The translations under genes and the position numbers were made by a program. A stretch of DNA of 64,000 nt from Bemisia tabaci. Its lineage: Eukaryota > Arthropoda > Insecta > Hemiptera > Aleyrodidae. How positions within the stretch are numbered: position 1 is the first letter of the stretch; each line of letters opens with the position of its first letter. Below, one piece after another: positions 1 to 10,729 of this stretch. The notes under the pieces were generated by a model that searched no databases, was not told where the DNA came from, and saw nothing but the letters and a program-made list of their open reading frames with translations. The DNA is taken from NCBI RefSeq assembly GCF_918797505.1, contig NC_092797.1, forward strand, positions 39,507,372 through 39,571,371. The letters are read 5' to 3'.

Positions 1-1740
1 TTCTGACATTGTCGGAAGCGGTTTTTGACAATTGTCGGGGGATGATTAAAGCGATTAGGTTCTTTTCTTAATCTGACGAGACGTCTGGTAAAACACGAGG
101 GTAGCTCTCCGGTCGCGTCGCGGGGGAGGGTGGTACCTGATGGGGCGGTTGATTTGGGGGATGCAGGTGCGAGGGATGTGAAGCTGTGGTCCGCCATCCA
201 GAAAACCTCAAGAGCGACGCAAGACCCGAGAAACGTGCATTTGTGCCCTCGTAATATGCTTGCGTGGCGCACAGTGAAAGAAGGGCATCCGAAGCAGAAT
301 GACGAACTTCTATAAAGTAGATCTCTATCGGTTTGTGCCGTGAGGCATACCTCCGGAACAAATTTTTTCATCGTAAGATTTGTCCTAGAAAATGCACGAT
401 TTTAACTTCTACGTAGAATTCTACAGTACAAACTCGGTTGGATTTTTATAATTTGTTACCCTAAAAATGGAAATTAGGAAGGGTTTGGAGCTTGGAGCAT
501 CGCATACGCATAAGAGCAGTTTCATGAATGTAAGGTCCAAGATATTTATTTCGGTGTTGACTCATACCTGTATAATATTCAAAGTCATTTTTGTATCCAT
601 TTTCCCATCAATCTACTCGTGGAAGAAACTTAATATCCAAAATTTTCTAGCTTTAAAAAATGGAGGCAGGAATATTTATGCAACCCGGACTCAAAAAAAA
701 AAAACACTTTTGAGTTTTAAAAAGCAACATTGGAATCTCTCGATTACATCGGTGCATGCAGTTTAGTAATTATCATGTAATGAACAAAACATCGAACCGT
801 TTGAACAGTCAGGATTTTTTTTGTGTATGTAAGATTCCAAACTCGAATGTTTCAGAGTGTTTAAGTACCCTTACAATTGTATTTAGTTTGGGAAAGAAAA
901 TGTTTAAGAGTTGATTTCACCCAAAAATTAAAAGGGGTAGTTTGAACTTTTCTTGTGCGGTATTTCCGTAAAAATCTTCTTCCACACGAACATTTTTCAG
1001 CTCTATCTCTCAGAATTCGGCATAGCTGAGAACGTCCCGGCCGTCAAAGAGATTGATTCAGTGAATAAAATCAGAATATTGCGTGTCCACATAATCCCAC
1101 AGCCCAAATCTTGTGTGCCGTGTTGCGTTCATTCCATTTCGTCCTCTTTCTCCGGTGTCCCCGCCATGCCCCTTTCCCAAGATTTTATTTATTTTATTCC
1201 ACGTTTCTGTTGTGATTGATCTGTCTTTGAAACTGTGCCGAGCGATTAACTCCGTCTATCTCGCGGTCGGATGCCGGCATTTCGGTCTTTTTCAGGGTTG
1301 GAGGAATCGTTTTACCGGTCGATGGTTCGAGCGATTAGAGGAGGCGACTCTTTTCACGTGGTGAATGGTGAATGTCGGGAGGAAACGAAAACGCGTCAAG
1401 GGACGGATTAAATACATCTTTATTAAAGCGCCCCGCGGAAGCCTTTGATTGCTTTTGATTGGTGTCGCGAGGTTCCCGGGGAGCCGTTCAAATGCGCACC
1501 CCAGTCCCTCGCACTCTCACGTTACCAATTTTTTTCTCCGGTTTCAGTGGGCGAAGCCATTCTCTCACGTTCGTTTCAACCTGTCATCTTTGTCAAATTT
1601 TAATCAAATCCCTCTTTTTTCCTTCCTTTTTTTTTTTTTTTTATTCGTTCAGATTTCTCACTTACTGCACCGGTGGTTGACAAACCATCGGTTATCTCGT
1701 ACGCAAAATCTATGAGCTTGTCTGTTATATCATGTGTTCT
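1..1740. other. No recognised feature; ordinary intronic sequence
   Basis: Mixed AT-rich sequence with a T-rich run near 1627-1642. Short open frames here show no recognisable domain. One frame near 1000 reads LYLSEF after an AG, superficially like the RYK N-terminal strand, but the rest does not fit. Nothing else stands out. Confidence 0.5.
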
Positions 1741-1744
1741 AATG

Positions 1745-1773
1745 TATTTTATTTTTTACGTTGCAGGTAAGCC
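1745..1773 (+). promoter_or_regulatory. Candidate recursive splice site (ratchet point) 1
   Basis: A T-rich tract (TTTTATTTTTTACG) leads into TTGCAG|GTAAGCC, with the junction at 1766/1767. A 3' splice site directly followed by a near-consensus 5' splice site is the signature of ratchet points that remove very long insect introns in steps. About 60 bp downstream there is a second donor-like AAC|GTAAGT at 1826/1827, which would define a 60-bp recursive-splicing exon (1767-1826). The orientation agrees with the exon at 48699. Use in vivo is inferred. Confidence 0.55.
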
Positions 1774-1959
1774 TGGCTCTTAATGATTCGATTGTTTTAA
1801 TTTCATCATGGAGGTGAGATCTCAACGTAAGTCTCCTTAAAAATCCCTCAGTTTTTGATGCTTTGAGAAGCATGGAATGATTTTAAAAAAAGTCTCTTTT
1901 TAAAAAGTTATCGTAAGTTTTTTATCTTGTTCGGATAGCAAAATCTTGTATATGGTTCC

Positions 1960-2170
1960 AAAGTCTTCATTTAAGAAATTGGATTTCAGTATTAAAGTTA
2001 TAAATACATTAATGATGAAAATTTAATTTTAAATTAATCATAATCAAGCAATTATTAAACCAGACCAATTATTAAAAATTAAATATGGGAAAGATACATC
2101 TCTTAAATCAGGAGTAATTAAAAATCATCAAAGCATTGAAAATATCTAATTTTAAATAAATCAAAGATTT
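1960..2170. other. Very AT-rich stretch
   Basis: This stretch is dominated by AAATTAAA, ATTATTAAA and TTTAAAT words with no open frame. No terminal repeats were seen. Confidence 0.5.
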
Positions 2171-2359
2171 AACAGACGTTTTATGTGTAGCTTGGCATCG
2201 CTTACTGACAGAATTTTTCACCTCGACCTATGACAAAACTTCCCGGGCCCGGAAAAGTCTTATTCTCCGTTCCGTTCACCGAACTCGGAAGGTGCGAGAA
2301 ACCGAGGCAGCGGTCAGTTGATAAATTCACCGGTGAGAAAAGAAAGGGCGAGGGCCCGG

Positions 2360-2612
2360 CTGCCGTGTAAAGCGAAAACGCCGTATGAACACTTCAACGT
2401 TGCCAAATGTCCTCGTACAAATTACGACTTTTAAAGTGAAGTAATGGATAATTTCCCTCCAAATTTTCCAAAAATCTAGATTAAATAGCGAATAAAATAC
2501 CGTAAAAAATTAGAGGAAAATATGCGTTCTGGTCACCAGAAAATCCGGGTTTTAGCAGGAGGAGTTTGGCAACATCCGAATGTTGATAGGACGTTTTTCC
2601 GAAGCATGGCAG
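2360..2612. mobile_element. Family C inverted-repeat element, copy 1
   Basis: It starts CTGCCGTG and ends CATGGCAG, with the family phrases GCCGTATGAACA and TTTGGCAAC inside. It is flanked on both sides by CCGG, a likely 4-bp target duplication. It is about 253 bp with no coding capacity, so a non-autonomous DNA transposon. The arms have diverged relative to copies at 34742 and 52246. Confidence 0.75.
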
Positions 2613-2766
2613 CCGGGTTTAGACCCCAACCGAAGCCCCTTGTGCGGGTCCGAGACTCTCCAACCTTCATGCCCTTCCTCTGATTTCTTCTCTGCAGTTT
2701 TGGCCACGAATTAATCGATGTAATATTTATTTATTCAGTTGAATCTTTTGAAACAGCAGAATTTGA

Positions 2767-3003
2767 GGACTTTTTCGGTAAAAGGGCGAATGGAGCTTGC
2801 CATGCTGTTGCGATTGCGCAGTTTTCTTACCGTTCGCGGCAAATGAAATTCATTCACAGTCGATTTATGTCATTTAAATCGCCAGGAAAAACTCTGAGCA
2901 GATTCAACGAAAAATAAACAGCAAAACAGTCGGATAGAGAACTACGTTGCACAATCTTAGCAGAAATGGACGTCTCATACGCCCTTTCACCGAAAAATGC
3001 CTA
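2767..3003. mobile_element. Family D inverted-repeat element, copy 1
   Basis: The left end reads GACTTTTTCGGTAAAAGGGC and the right end GCCCTTTCACCGAAAAATGCC in inverted orientation. A second copy lies at 13934-14186 with the same ends and the same internal layout, including a CAATCTTAGCAG-type motif before the right arm. It is non-coding and its superfamily is unknown. Confidence 0.7.
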
Positions 3004-3613
3004 AATTACGTGCAGTGGAAATATTTTTTAATGCCGAAAATTTCGCAATGCAGAGTCATGACGTCACCTTCGTTGATCGCATGATCAATAAACTTGTCTA
3101 TTGGCTATGCCTACCGTTTTGTTCTTTGTAAAAAACATTTTTGATGGAAAACTCTCGGAACATTTTTAGAGCAGCGCAATGCATATGCATCTCACAAGCC
3201 TCTTTGATTAGTGGAATTTGCGGAGCTTTTGTACTGGAAAAAAATGATTACGTAAGAATTAATATTCTTGAATTTGCCGCTAGGAGGAGATTTCTCTTGG
3301 CTTAAGCTGCAAAATGGGTACCTACTTTGAGAAAAAAGCCGCTGCCGCTCATATCAAGCAGGATTCGGCCTTATTCCAGTGACCTTATTCTTGATACAAG
3401 AGCAGTATTCTTGACGAAAAATTCAAGTAATTTTTTTTTTCTTTTTTCAATTATTTCCTTCCTTTTACTTATATAGTTCTGCGCAGAACCTATCACCTTG
3501 CTTGAAAGGATAAACAGTAAACCTGGTGGTGAAGAAAAGTTATAAAAAAAAGTCTCTGCATTTGCGAGGATGAATATGCACTTGGTGTCTCACCCGAATC
3601 AATAGGAGAGCTA

Positions 3614-3777
3614 TTAAAACCCCAAGACACAACTTTCGACAATTTCAAAATGGCTTCCCCCGAAAACTTCCGCGAGCACCTCGTGAAGCGAATTTTCCCC
3701 GTTTCCGTTGTCCATATCGGTTGGACAAATATCCCGAGTAACAACACGTGCTGTTCGGCACGAACATCCCTGGGACA
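3614..3777 (-). CDS. Candidate terminal exon of an unknown minus-strand gene
   Basis: On the minus strand a good 3' splice site (CTCCTAATTTTTCAG) is followed by an open frame of about 53 residues ending in TAA at 3616-3614. It enters in phase 1. The frame includes TDMDNGNGENSLHEVLAEVF and GGSHFEIVESCVLGF, which look like ordinary protein with an acidic, amphipathic C-terminal part. I do not recognise the family. Against it, a second frame is open through the same DNA over a much longer span, no poly(A) signal AATAAA follows in the 200 bp downstream, and no partner exon was identified. It could be an exon of a gene nested in the intron, a relic, or chance. Confidence 0.2.
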
Positions 3778-4039
3778 CTGAAAAATTAGGAGGCAACATG
3801 CCGCCTGCATCAATATCATCGATGTTTGGTATTTGAAATCCATCTCGGAAGAGACAGGGTATGACTTGACTCTGACCTGAAAAAATCGTCCCAAGTGGAT
3901 CGAATAATCACGGTTTTTCATGAACAAGTCAATGGTGCATTTCAAAATGCACTCAACATGTGACAACTCTGCGAAGGGCTTGTTTTGAGGAGGAAGAAGA
4001 TATTTTCCGGAAAACAAAAAGAGTGGACCGCGAGGTCAC

Positions 4040-4720
4040 CCCCATTCATTCCGAAGGGTTGAAGAGACAATCAGACGGCGCGGCGAGACGCGAGACGGGA
4101 GAAAGGAGAAAGGAGAGAGGATGGCCGCAGTGCCCAAGGCCACTTGCTGAAGAGGCCCATGCCGACCGCGGCAGGGCTCAGAAGGCAGCGGCTAACGATT
4201 TTGAGGAGCAGCCGGGCCGTGCGAACCGCGAGCTCGGAACAAGGTGAAGGAGTCCCAGTCCTGGAAAAAGATCAGGACCAGCACACAACCGCGATAGACT
4301 GCAGTCTGCGAGTATCCCCCGCCCCCCCGGTCCCCTCGGTCTCCCCGTCCTCCCCCTCCCCCGCCTTCCTGGTTCGAGCGAGGGCTCCCCGAGTCTTGTT
4401 TGCCTGATTTACGGCCAACGGATTTCACCTGTCCTCGCCTCCTTCCAGCCTCTTATCTTGTAAAATTAAAATGCCAATTAAAATGTTGTTACCTTCGGCT
4501 CGTCGCCGACGTTCAACGTCGGGGGGGGGGGGGCGGAGGGGGGTCGGTGCCCCGGTCTGCGCGTGCAAATAATCTACCGGCTCCGTGCAAACATCGTTGC
4601 CGCGCGAAAGCTCGTTTGTTTGCGCCCTAGGTGCCCCCCCCCCCCTCGAAGCACCCCCAAAATGTTGCCGGTTCATCGGCCGGACCGGGGGTCGGGTGGG
4701 GCTGATTTTTGAAACCGGTT
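4040..4720. other. GC-rich, CpG-rich island with G and C runs
   Basis: Base composition changes sharply from AT-rich flanks to GC-rich, with homopolymer G (near 4520-4532) and C (near 4634-4644) runs. Several short frames are open on both strands because stop codons are rare in GC-rich DNA; none shows a recognisable domain. It could be a regulatory CpG-rich segment or inserted foreign-composition DNA. Confidence 0.45.
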
Positions 4721-4918
4721 CCGGGATGACTAAATGGAAAATGGAGATTTTTATGCTGAAAAGAACTGTAGGTTACTGAACTTGGGAAGGGTGCAAAAAA
4801 AGTATCACTGCGTGTCACTGACTGAAGGGTGCGAAAAAATTATCTTCTTCAAAGGATCTGTAGGGTGTCTCCCATCAGTAAGAATCAGAAAATTTCAGGG
4901 AATTTTGTTCAGTTTTGA

Positions 4919-5112
4919 CCTCATCAGTAAAATCGGTGGTGGATCACTAAATGACGTGTGCATCAAGCATTTTTGAACTTCATGCTTTAGGAGGAAATCT
5001 GACGTCATGAGGAAAATCGGTCATGGATCAGCAAATTCCGAGTATGTCATGCATTTTTCAACTTCATGCAATTTAGGAAGGAAATCTGACGTCATCAGGA
5101 AAATCGGTCTTG
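4919..5112 (+). repeat. Tandem repeat, about 88 bp, just over two units
   Basis: Units begin near 4919 (CTCATCAGTAAAATCGG), 5005 (TCATGAGGAAAATCGG) and 5094 (TCATCAGGAAAATCGG). They share AACTTCATGC and GGAAATCTGACGTCAT. Two exact TGACGTCA palindromes (CRE-type cores) fall at the unit junctions. No coding frame is shared between units. Confidence 0.7.
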
Positions 5113-5854
5113 TTTGTAAAATCAAATGAGTGTCAAATTATTCACGTCCAAAATAAAGAAATTTTATTTAATATACCTGTCAGGAAAATCCAAAAGGAAA
5201 TTTTGAAAAATCCATAGTGAAATCGTCTGGTTTAGGCCAAATTTACAAGAGCTTAACTTTTCTCCTCTAAGTAGCAATTTTTTCCCAAAAAATGCGTGCG
5301 CAAATTCTTTCATCTTCAGTATGGTCGATTTCTACAGCAAAAGCGCGCAACGTTGCAGTAGGCGTTTAATCGAAAAGGCCGATAGAAGATGAGCCTTCCC
5401 TCCAAGAATGTCGAATGCGAAGTATTTTACTTTCCTAAACGAGTATTAAAACGGAAAGTTGGTGCGCCAGAAGCCCTAAATAGACTCAAGTTATGTGTGA
5501 ATCTAGCCTGATGATTAAATGCCCCTAGGGTCAGACAAGGAGTTCCAGGTTCCATGTTCTCCAATTAAATTGCTGTCATTGCCTAAAATAGAAGTGCCCA
5601 AAATTGCAAGAGCTTCTTAGAAACTATTTTTTCTCACAGCGTAGTTTTTACGCGCGGTAAAAATTGAGAAATCTCTCAAAATTCTGTAGTTGGAACTTTT
5701 CTATGTTTCTCGATTATTGACTTTCGATATTCCGGCCTCGCGTTCTCTGGTAACACTCCCCCTAAATATATAGGTACTCATGGTCAGTTGTAGAAGTGCT
5801 ACTTCTGACGAGTTCCGGATATCTCTAAAGAAGTGAGAAAAGCGAAAGTGCCTT

Positions 5855-5940
5855 CAATTTTGAACATGCAACACGCACATCCGTGGAACACGAATAGTTG
5901 CATCAAGGCGCTACATTCAACTCGCTATCAGTCTAGCCTT
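5855..5940. repeat. Family O fragment, copy 1
   Basis: CATGCAACACGCACATCC followed by GAATAGTTGCATCAAGGCG recurs at 11285, 53970, 54330 and 56040 in either orientation. The terminal structure is unclear. It adjoins the LINE remnant. Confidence 0.5.
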
Positions 5941-5989
5941 TGCAAAGCGCAACCGCGTCCCATTTGTGAATATGCAGCACACACAATCC

Positions 5990-6416
5990 ATATACCTACT
6001 GAAAATATATTAGCCTCGTTTAGTGATCTGTTATTGCTCGAGCGCGATTGCAATCGAGTTACATCATCGAAATCAATAATCTTATCATTCTGTTCTGAAA
6101 CAAGTAATGAGTCATTGTTAGTGTGAGACAAAAAGACATTTTCATTATCAGAGTTACACATAGAAAAAGATGAATCATTTTTTTGCTTCTAAGCGACTAA
6201 TTTTTTCATTAAGCAATTGAATCTGAGTATTTAATGATTCAATAGTTTTGAGCAAAGTGTTTATAATATCAGTCTGATTTGAAGAATCGGATGCTCTGTT
6301 ATCAGACACAGCTTGGGCAAAAGATTTTTCAAGAGGTTTTGGCTTATTTGCCGTAGGGGCATCCTTTTTATTTAATTCAGGGAAATTTTTCCCTGTTTGA
6401 GGGGGGGGATTTTTTA
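5990..6416 (-). mobile_element. Jockey-like LINE remnant: ORF1 C-terminus
   Basis: The minus strand from about 6416 to the TGA at 6177-6175 reads as one frame containing TGKNFPELNKKDAPTANKP, KSFAQAVSDN and then the coiled-coil-like NQTDIINTLLKTIESLNTQI followed by QLLNEKISRLEAKK and stop. This layout (SFAQAV motif, polar linker, short coiled coil at the extreme C-terminus) is typical of Jockey-clade ORF1 gag-like proteins. A second, acidic frame starts at ATG 6161 just after it and may be the ORF2 start or inter-ORF region. The upstream zinc knuckles are missing (stop in frame beyond 6416) and there is no reverse transcriptase, so this is a broken fragment truncated at both ends. Clade assignment is from motif memory. 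Confidence 0.6.
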
Positions 6417-6531
6417 GCTTTTAATTCCTATAATCGATGTTTGTGATTTTTTATATGTAGGTCACACCCTGAGGTCTACTTCCCAATAACCCTCCTCTCC
6501 CGTTTTGATGACACGCGCTATTGTGCGTTAA

Positions 6532-6911
6532 TAGACGATTTTAGTGGTGACGTCACGGAGCGATATTGGTGGTTCGATATCTCGAAAGTCGAAATGTGCC
6601 CCAAAAAACAAACATAACCTCCAAAATGAAAAATTGACGAAATAATGCTAAAACTAGCCTGAAACCAAACAATTAATCCATGGGACTTTAAAATTATGAA
6701 AGCTACTCATTTACCAAAACATTCGAGATCACAATCACAAGAATTGATTGTAAAATAAACTCGTAATATCATAGACAGCCATCGAGCGAATACCCCTACC
6801 CCCCCCCTGCCTATATCCCGCAGATTCCTCCATGTTCGTTTGTTGGGGCACGTTTCGACTTTCGAGGTATCGAAATTATAACGAGATGTGACGTCACACT
6901 AAATTCGTCTA
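6532..6911. mobile_element. Inverted-repeat element X with TGACGTCA in both arms
   Basis: The ends are TAGACGATTTTAGTGGTGAC and its inverted counterpart GTCACACTAAATTCGTCTA. TGACGTCA palindromes lie in both terminal arms and the pairing continues inward (TCGAAAGTCGAAATGTGCCC against GGGGCACGTTTCGACTTTCG). A TA duplication at the ends is possible. It is immediately followed by element L. About 380 bp, non-coding. Confidence 0.7.
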
Positions 6912-6921
6912 TACTTTTAAG

Positions 6922-7230
6922 TAGAGTCCCTTATACTGAGAGTCAAGACAATTGAATCCATTTCTGATTGGTTCCCGTATTTTAGGCCTCCACAGTGTCA
7001 CAAACGGGAATAAAGATTACATTTTCACCAATTGCAAAGATTATAATCTGGAATGGACCAGGAATTACGGGTTCGGCAAGGAACAAACGGAATGAGAGGA
7101 GGAACGGAGAAAGGCATTTGAGAATGGGCCGATCAAAGATTACGAAAAACTGCCAATTTCTGTAATCTTTATTCCCGTTTGTGACATCCATGAGCCGAAT
7201 TGTCTTGACTCTCAGTATAAAGGGACTCTA
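6922..7230. mobile_element. Family L hAT-like MITE, copy 1 (8-bp duplication)
   Basis: Terminal inverted repeats of about 28 bp begin TAGAGTCCCTTATACTGAG. They are flanked by a perfect 8-bp direct repeat CTTTTAAG at 6914-6921 and 7231-7238. A second inner pair (AATAAAGATTACA against TGTAATCTTTATT) makes it a multi-arm foldback. Copy 2 is at 44728. The 8-bp duplication and TAGAG ends suggest hAT. Confidence 0.85.
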
Positions 7231-7634
7231 CTTTTAAGTATCGCCCACGCTAATACGCCGCGCCGTAAGTCCCATTACAGGTGCGGAACACGGGTACTGG
7301 GAAAAATTCCACAAATTCAATCCGTCGAAATTGTGCCACGCGCCTCGTCGCCGCGTCTCGAGCTGCAGACGGTCAAAGAGAGAGATTTCGAATAAGCGCG
7401 CAGTGCTCTCCGTCGTGCAGCCGAGAGTACTTGTTTGCATTTCCTGCGAGTGTATTCAAATGGGGGAAACAGGTTTCGGACCTCTCTCTCGCGCCCTCCC
7501 CCCCTCGCATAGCTCTCGCTCTCTCGAATAGTTTTTTTCTTCCATCAGATGATCTGCCTGTGGCACGGTTGGGTCTGTTTTATCTCTTTCTAAAGCCAGG
7601 ATCCTACCACGGTGATGCCGCTTTTGGGGGATTT

Positions 7635-8085
7635 CTCCTCTGACTCTTGATCAGGGATGCCCTCTGCGTTATTTTGGGGAAAATATAAAGCACGTGATGG
7701 TAGACATCCAAGATTTTAGAATCAGAAATTGTGGGATTGCGTTGATTTTCTTAAAATTTCGTTTTCTGCCTTGGTTCTCACCCTCTTTTCCTTTGAAAAA
7801 AAAGCCGAGGAAATTTTATGAAAGAAAATTTATTTATTTTTCAAAATTTTGGGAATATCTCCTCTGACTCTTGTTCAGGGATACCCTCTGCATTATTTTG
7901 AGGGAAATATAAAGCACATGAAGCTAGATTTCTGAGATTTTAGAATCAGCAATTGTGGAATTGCGTTGATTTTCTCAAAGTTTCGTTTTCTGTCCTGTTT
8001 ATCTCCCTCTTTTCCTTCAAAGGAAAATCAGAGGAAAATTTTATGGAAGAAGCTTTATTTATTTTTCTTTTAAATTTCTATTTTT
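7635..8085 (+). repeat. Tandem duplication, period about 224 bp
   Basis: Two successive units start CTCCTCTGACTCTTGATCAG (7635) and CTCCTCTGACTCTTGTTCAG (7859) and stay clearly alike to their T/A-rich ends. There is no coding frame. Divergence is moderate, so the duplication is not recent. Confidence 0.75.
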
Positions 8086-9017
8086 CATTTTGAAACCTTT
8101 CCATATTTCTTCACCATGAAAATCCATTGAAAAGTTGTTGCATTGCACGTGCAAAAATCAGCAAAAAATTAGATATCATATCTTGAATATTCTTGTCTTC
8201 AAATAGGAACGTTATATTGCAGTTTCACTTGTTCGCCTCTAAACTGTCAATCTGTCAAAGCGGCATCTGATATATACATTTATTTATCAAATACCATTCT
8301 CAAGCAAATGGAAAAAGTCAGTAATTTGGTGATTGAACGTGAAACGCGTGAACGAAGAGAAACGTGGAAGGGTGAATAGAGTGAAAGGACCTTTGCTCTC
8401 CAAGGTGTAAAAAAAAGAGACATCCAGCTGTTGAGAGTTATATTGCAATAAAAAGGCGAGAAATTTCAATGCCTTAAGGGTACGTGAAATATTCTCGGGG
8501 TCAGCATTCCAAATCTCTGCACTGCAATATAATAAAAATCCTGTAAATTTATTTTGAGGCAACTTTGTAAGTCACAGAGAAGTTGCTTCGATCAAGATTG
8601 ATCAGCGAGAACGTTTAGCTCCGTGTGAAATTTAATTAGACCCAGCAACCCGGCAACTTTGCAACCCACCAACCTTCCCTGGTGATCAATCTTTGCCGTA
8701 TTATGTTTTCTTTCTCTCGCTCTTTCCCCGTTCTTTTCCTCAAAATGCCGCCTCTGCGCGGATGCCAGTTGCCAGGTACAACTGTAACTGAAGGTTCGTT
8801 CTGGGTTTATCTGAAAATAAAATGAAAAGGAAGCTCAACGAAAGTACGCAAATCATCCCACGATTAAATTCCAAAGGTTGTTTACACGCATAAAGCTAAG
8901 GGTAGTGGCTCCCAGATTTCTGCTTTTAGACTACATTTGGAAAATTTCTGCTAAAAAGAACTATGTGTATAGGAATTAATTAAATCAAAAGCAACTATGG
9001 GCTTATGATTTGCGTAG

Positions 9018-9169
9018 TGGCGAATTTGAAAGTTGGCAACACTATTTTTCCTCCGTTTAAGTGTATGCAAAACAATCGATCCTTGGTGAGGCAACTTGCC
9101 TCACCTAACATCGAGATTTTTAATTGATTTAAATGCAGGAAAAACAGTGTTGCCAACTTGCAAAATCGC
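9018..9169. mobile_element. Family G element, copy 3 (diverged)
   Basis: AGTTGGCAACACTATTTTTC and its inverse AACAGTGTTGCCAACTT bound about 150 bp with the GCCTCACCTA-type centre also seen at 44549-44630. The terminal GGCGGATCC of better copies (20503, 24513) is degraded here. Confidence 0.55.
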
Positions 9170-10258
9170 AACTATTGGCGTGCTTTATAGTCCCTTTTTG
9201 TTTGAATCTATCGCTCGTGGCATATTCTCACATTCTATAACTAAAACGTTCATTTTTCAATAGGTAACCACTATTATAGCCCATTTTAGAAACAACGTTT
9301 ACTCCATTACTTTCCCCATACAGGTAGGGCGTGTTTTTGTAGGTGAACCGTATATGCCTTATTGCAAAATGTCGCCCATATGTATGTAGTGTTATTTAGT
9401 TTCCCCATCCAGATATGTGCTTTCTATAGATGTGTTAGCAATGTTGGTACTTCATTACACAAATGTAGTCGACTTGTGCATGCTTTTTAGCATAAATACG
9501 TCCATTTGGCAACAGCGACCATGGCGCGCGCGGGGTCCAGGGCTCTGACCATCCTGTCCAAGCCGCAACCGCTGCCCTCGGGCTCCGGGCAGAAATTTTA
9601 ATAAATTTCGAGCCATTATTCCAACGTAAGGGCCACGTTCGTCGACGCCGTGGTTTTCCATTAGTTGTCAAAAACTCGAGCGTGTAATCAATTTATTTCC
9701 ATCGTCGACAGCGGATTCTTGCTAATTTGTGAAGAAATATTCCGTGGAATCCGAGATCGAGATAGATATCTCTGCGAGTCTGCGACGACAGCGATTCTGG
9801 TGCCGACCGCAAAACTACCTTGGATTCCCTTCCATTTTATAACCGAAAGTTTAAGTATGGAGGAACTGTTTTTTTGATCAGCGTCGTAGATTATTGAAAA
9901 CAGTAATATTCAATTCCCATATTCAGAGTGTCTACTAATCCAACAAGTGCGGAAAGTTCGGAGTAGATACTAAAATTTTGACGAAGGTTCCGAAATTCAT
10001 TACCTCAGCGTTAATACTTATCAAAATGTCCATAAGTTTCAAGTTAGATCTGATACAAGTCTTCATAAAGTACCCAATTACGAATTGTTTTTCGAATATT
10101 AGTGGCCGTTATGCCCTAATAGATTATTTTAACATAGTATTCTATAACTTTTCGTTGTTGGTATCATTTTACACGTTAAATTTTGAACAGCAGTCGTGTA
10201 CTCAACACTCTGTTTTAATTCGTATCATGTTTTCCGCTCCATTTTCGCCTCTCTACTT

Positions 10259-10466
10259 AACTGGAAAAAAGTCTCTTGGATGCAGAGTCCAGACACTTTC
10301 AAAATTCGACAAGGAAAAATACTCGTGATTCCACCGGATTTTTGCTTGAATCAAAAGAAATCCCCTCAAATTAAGTAAGAGTCTTGGCTCTCGATTCAAG
10401 CGAAAATCCGATTGAATCGAGAGTAAGTATTTTTTCTTGCCAAAAGAGTCAAGAGTTCAAGACCCA
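10259..10466. mobile_element. Family A palindromic element, degenerate copy
   Basis: The left part matches family A (GCAGAGTCCAGACACTTTC, ATTCGACAAGGAAAAATAC, GATTTTTGCTTGAATC) and the right part holds the inverse (GATTGAATCGAGAG, TATTTTTTCTTG). The right terminus is lost after about 10466. This is the oldest-looking of the six copies. Confidence 0.65.
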
Positions 10467-10729
10467 GATCCTAGAGAATTTTTTCCGTCTTCAGCACACG
10501 AATGCAATTCCGCAAACACAACTGTGCTTACAAGAATCGTTCTCTTCAATCTACGAATTAGTGAAGTTTTCCGCAAAATGTTGACCGTTCCTGAAAAAGG
10601 CTCGCGTTCACTTTTTCGAACGGAATAGAAGTACTCATATTAGTGCCCACACACTAAATAAGTGATACCCAACTCATCAGGTATTCTCTGATTTTGGGCA
10701 GGGTGCTAAACGGTATTCTTAGAAGCACA

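Noticed and set aside
953..1219. Frame with LYLSEFGIAENV after an AG, resembling the start of a RYK WIF domain
   Set aside because: Only the LYLSE letters agree. The expected conserved residues after it and a donor in phase 1 are missing.
3493..4017. 174-codon minus-strand frame, the longest in the window
   Set aside because: It overlaps the better-bounded 53-codon candidate in another register and has no recognisable domain or proper start.
8287..8562. Minus-strand frame with LLYCSAEIWN, reminiscent of LINE reverse-transcriptase C-terminal text
   Set aside because: The match is a few residues only and the surrounding residues do not follow any LINE pattern I know.
9261..9345. Three AG|GT junctions in 90 bp (9263, 9323, 9340) as ratchet points
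   Set aside because: Donor halves (GTAACC, GTAGGG, GTGAAC) are poor and the tracts are short compared with 1766 and 23378.
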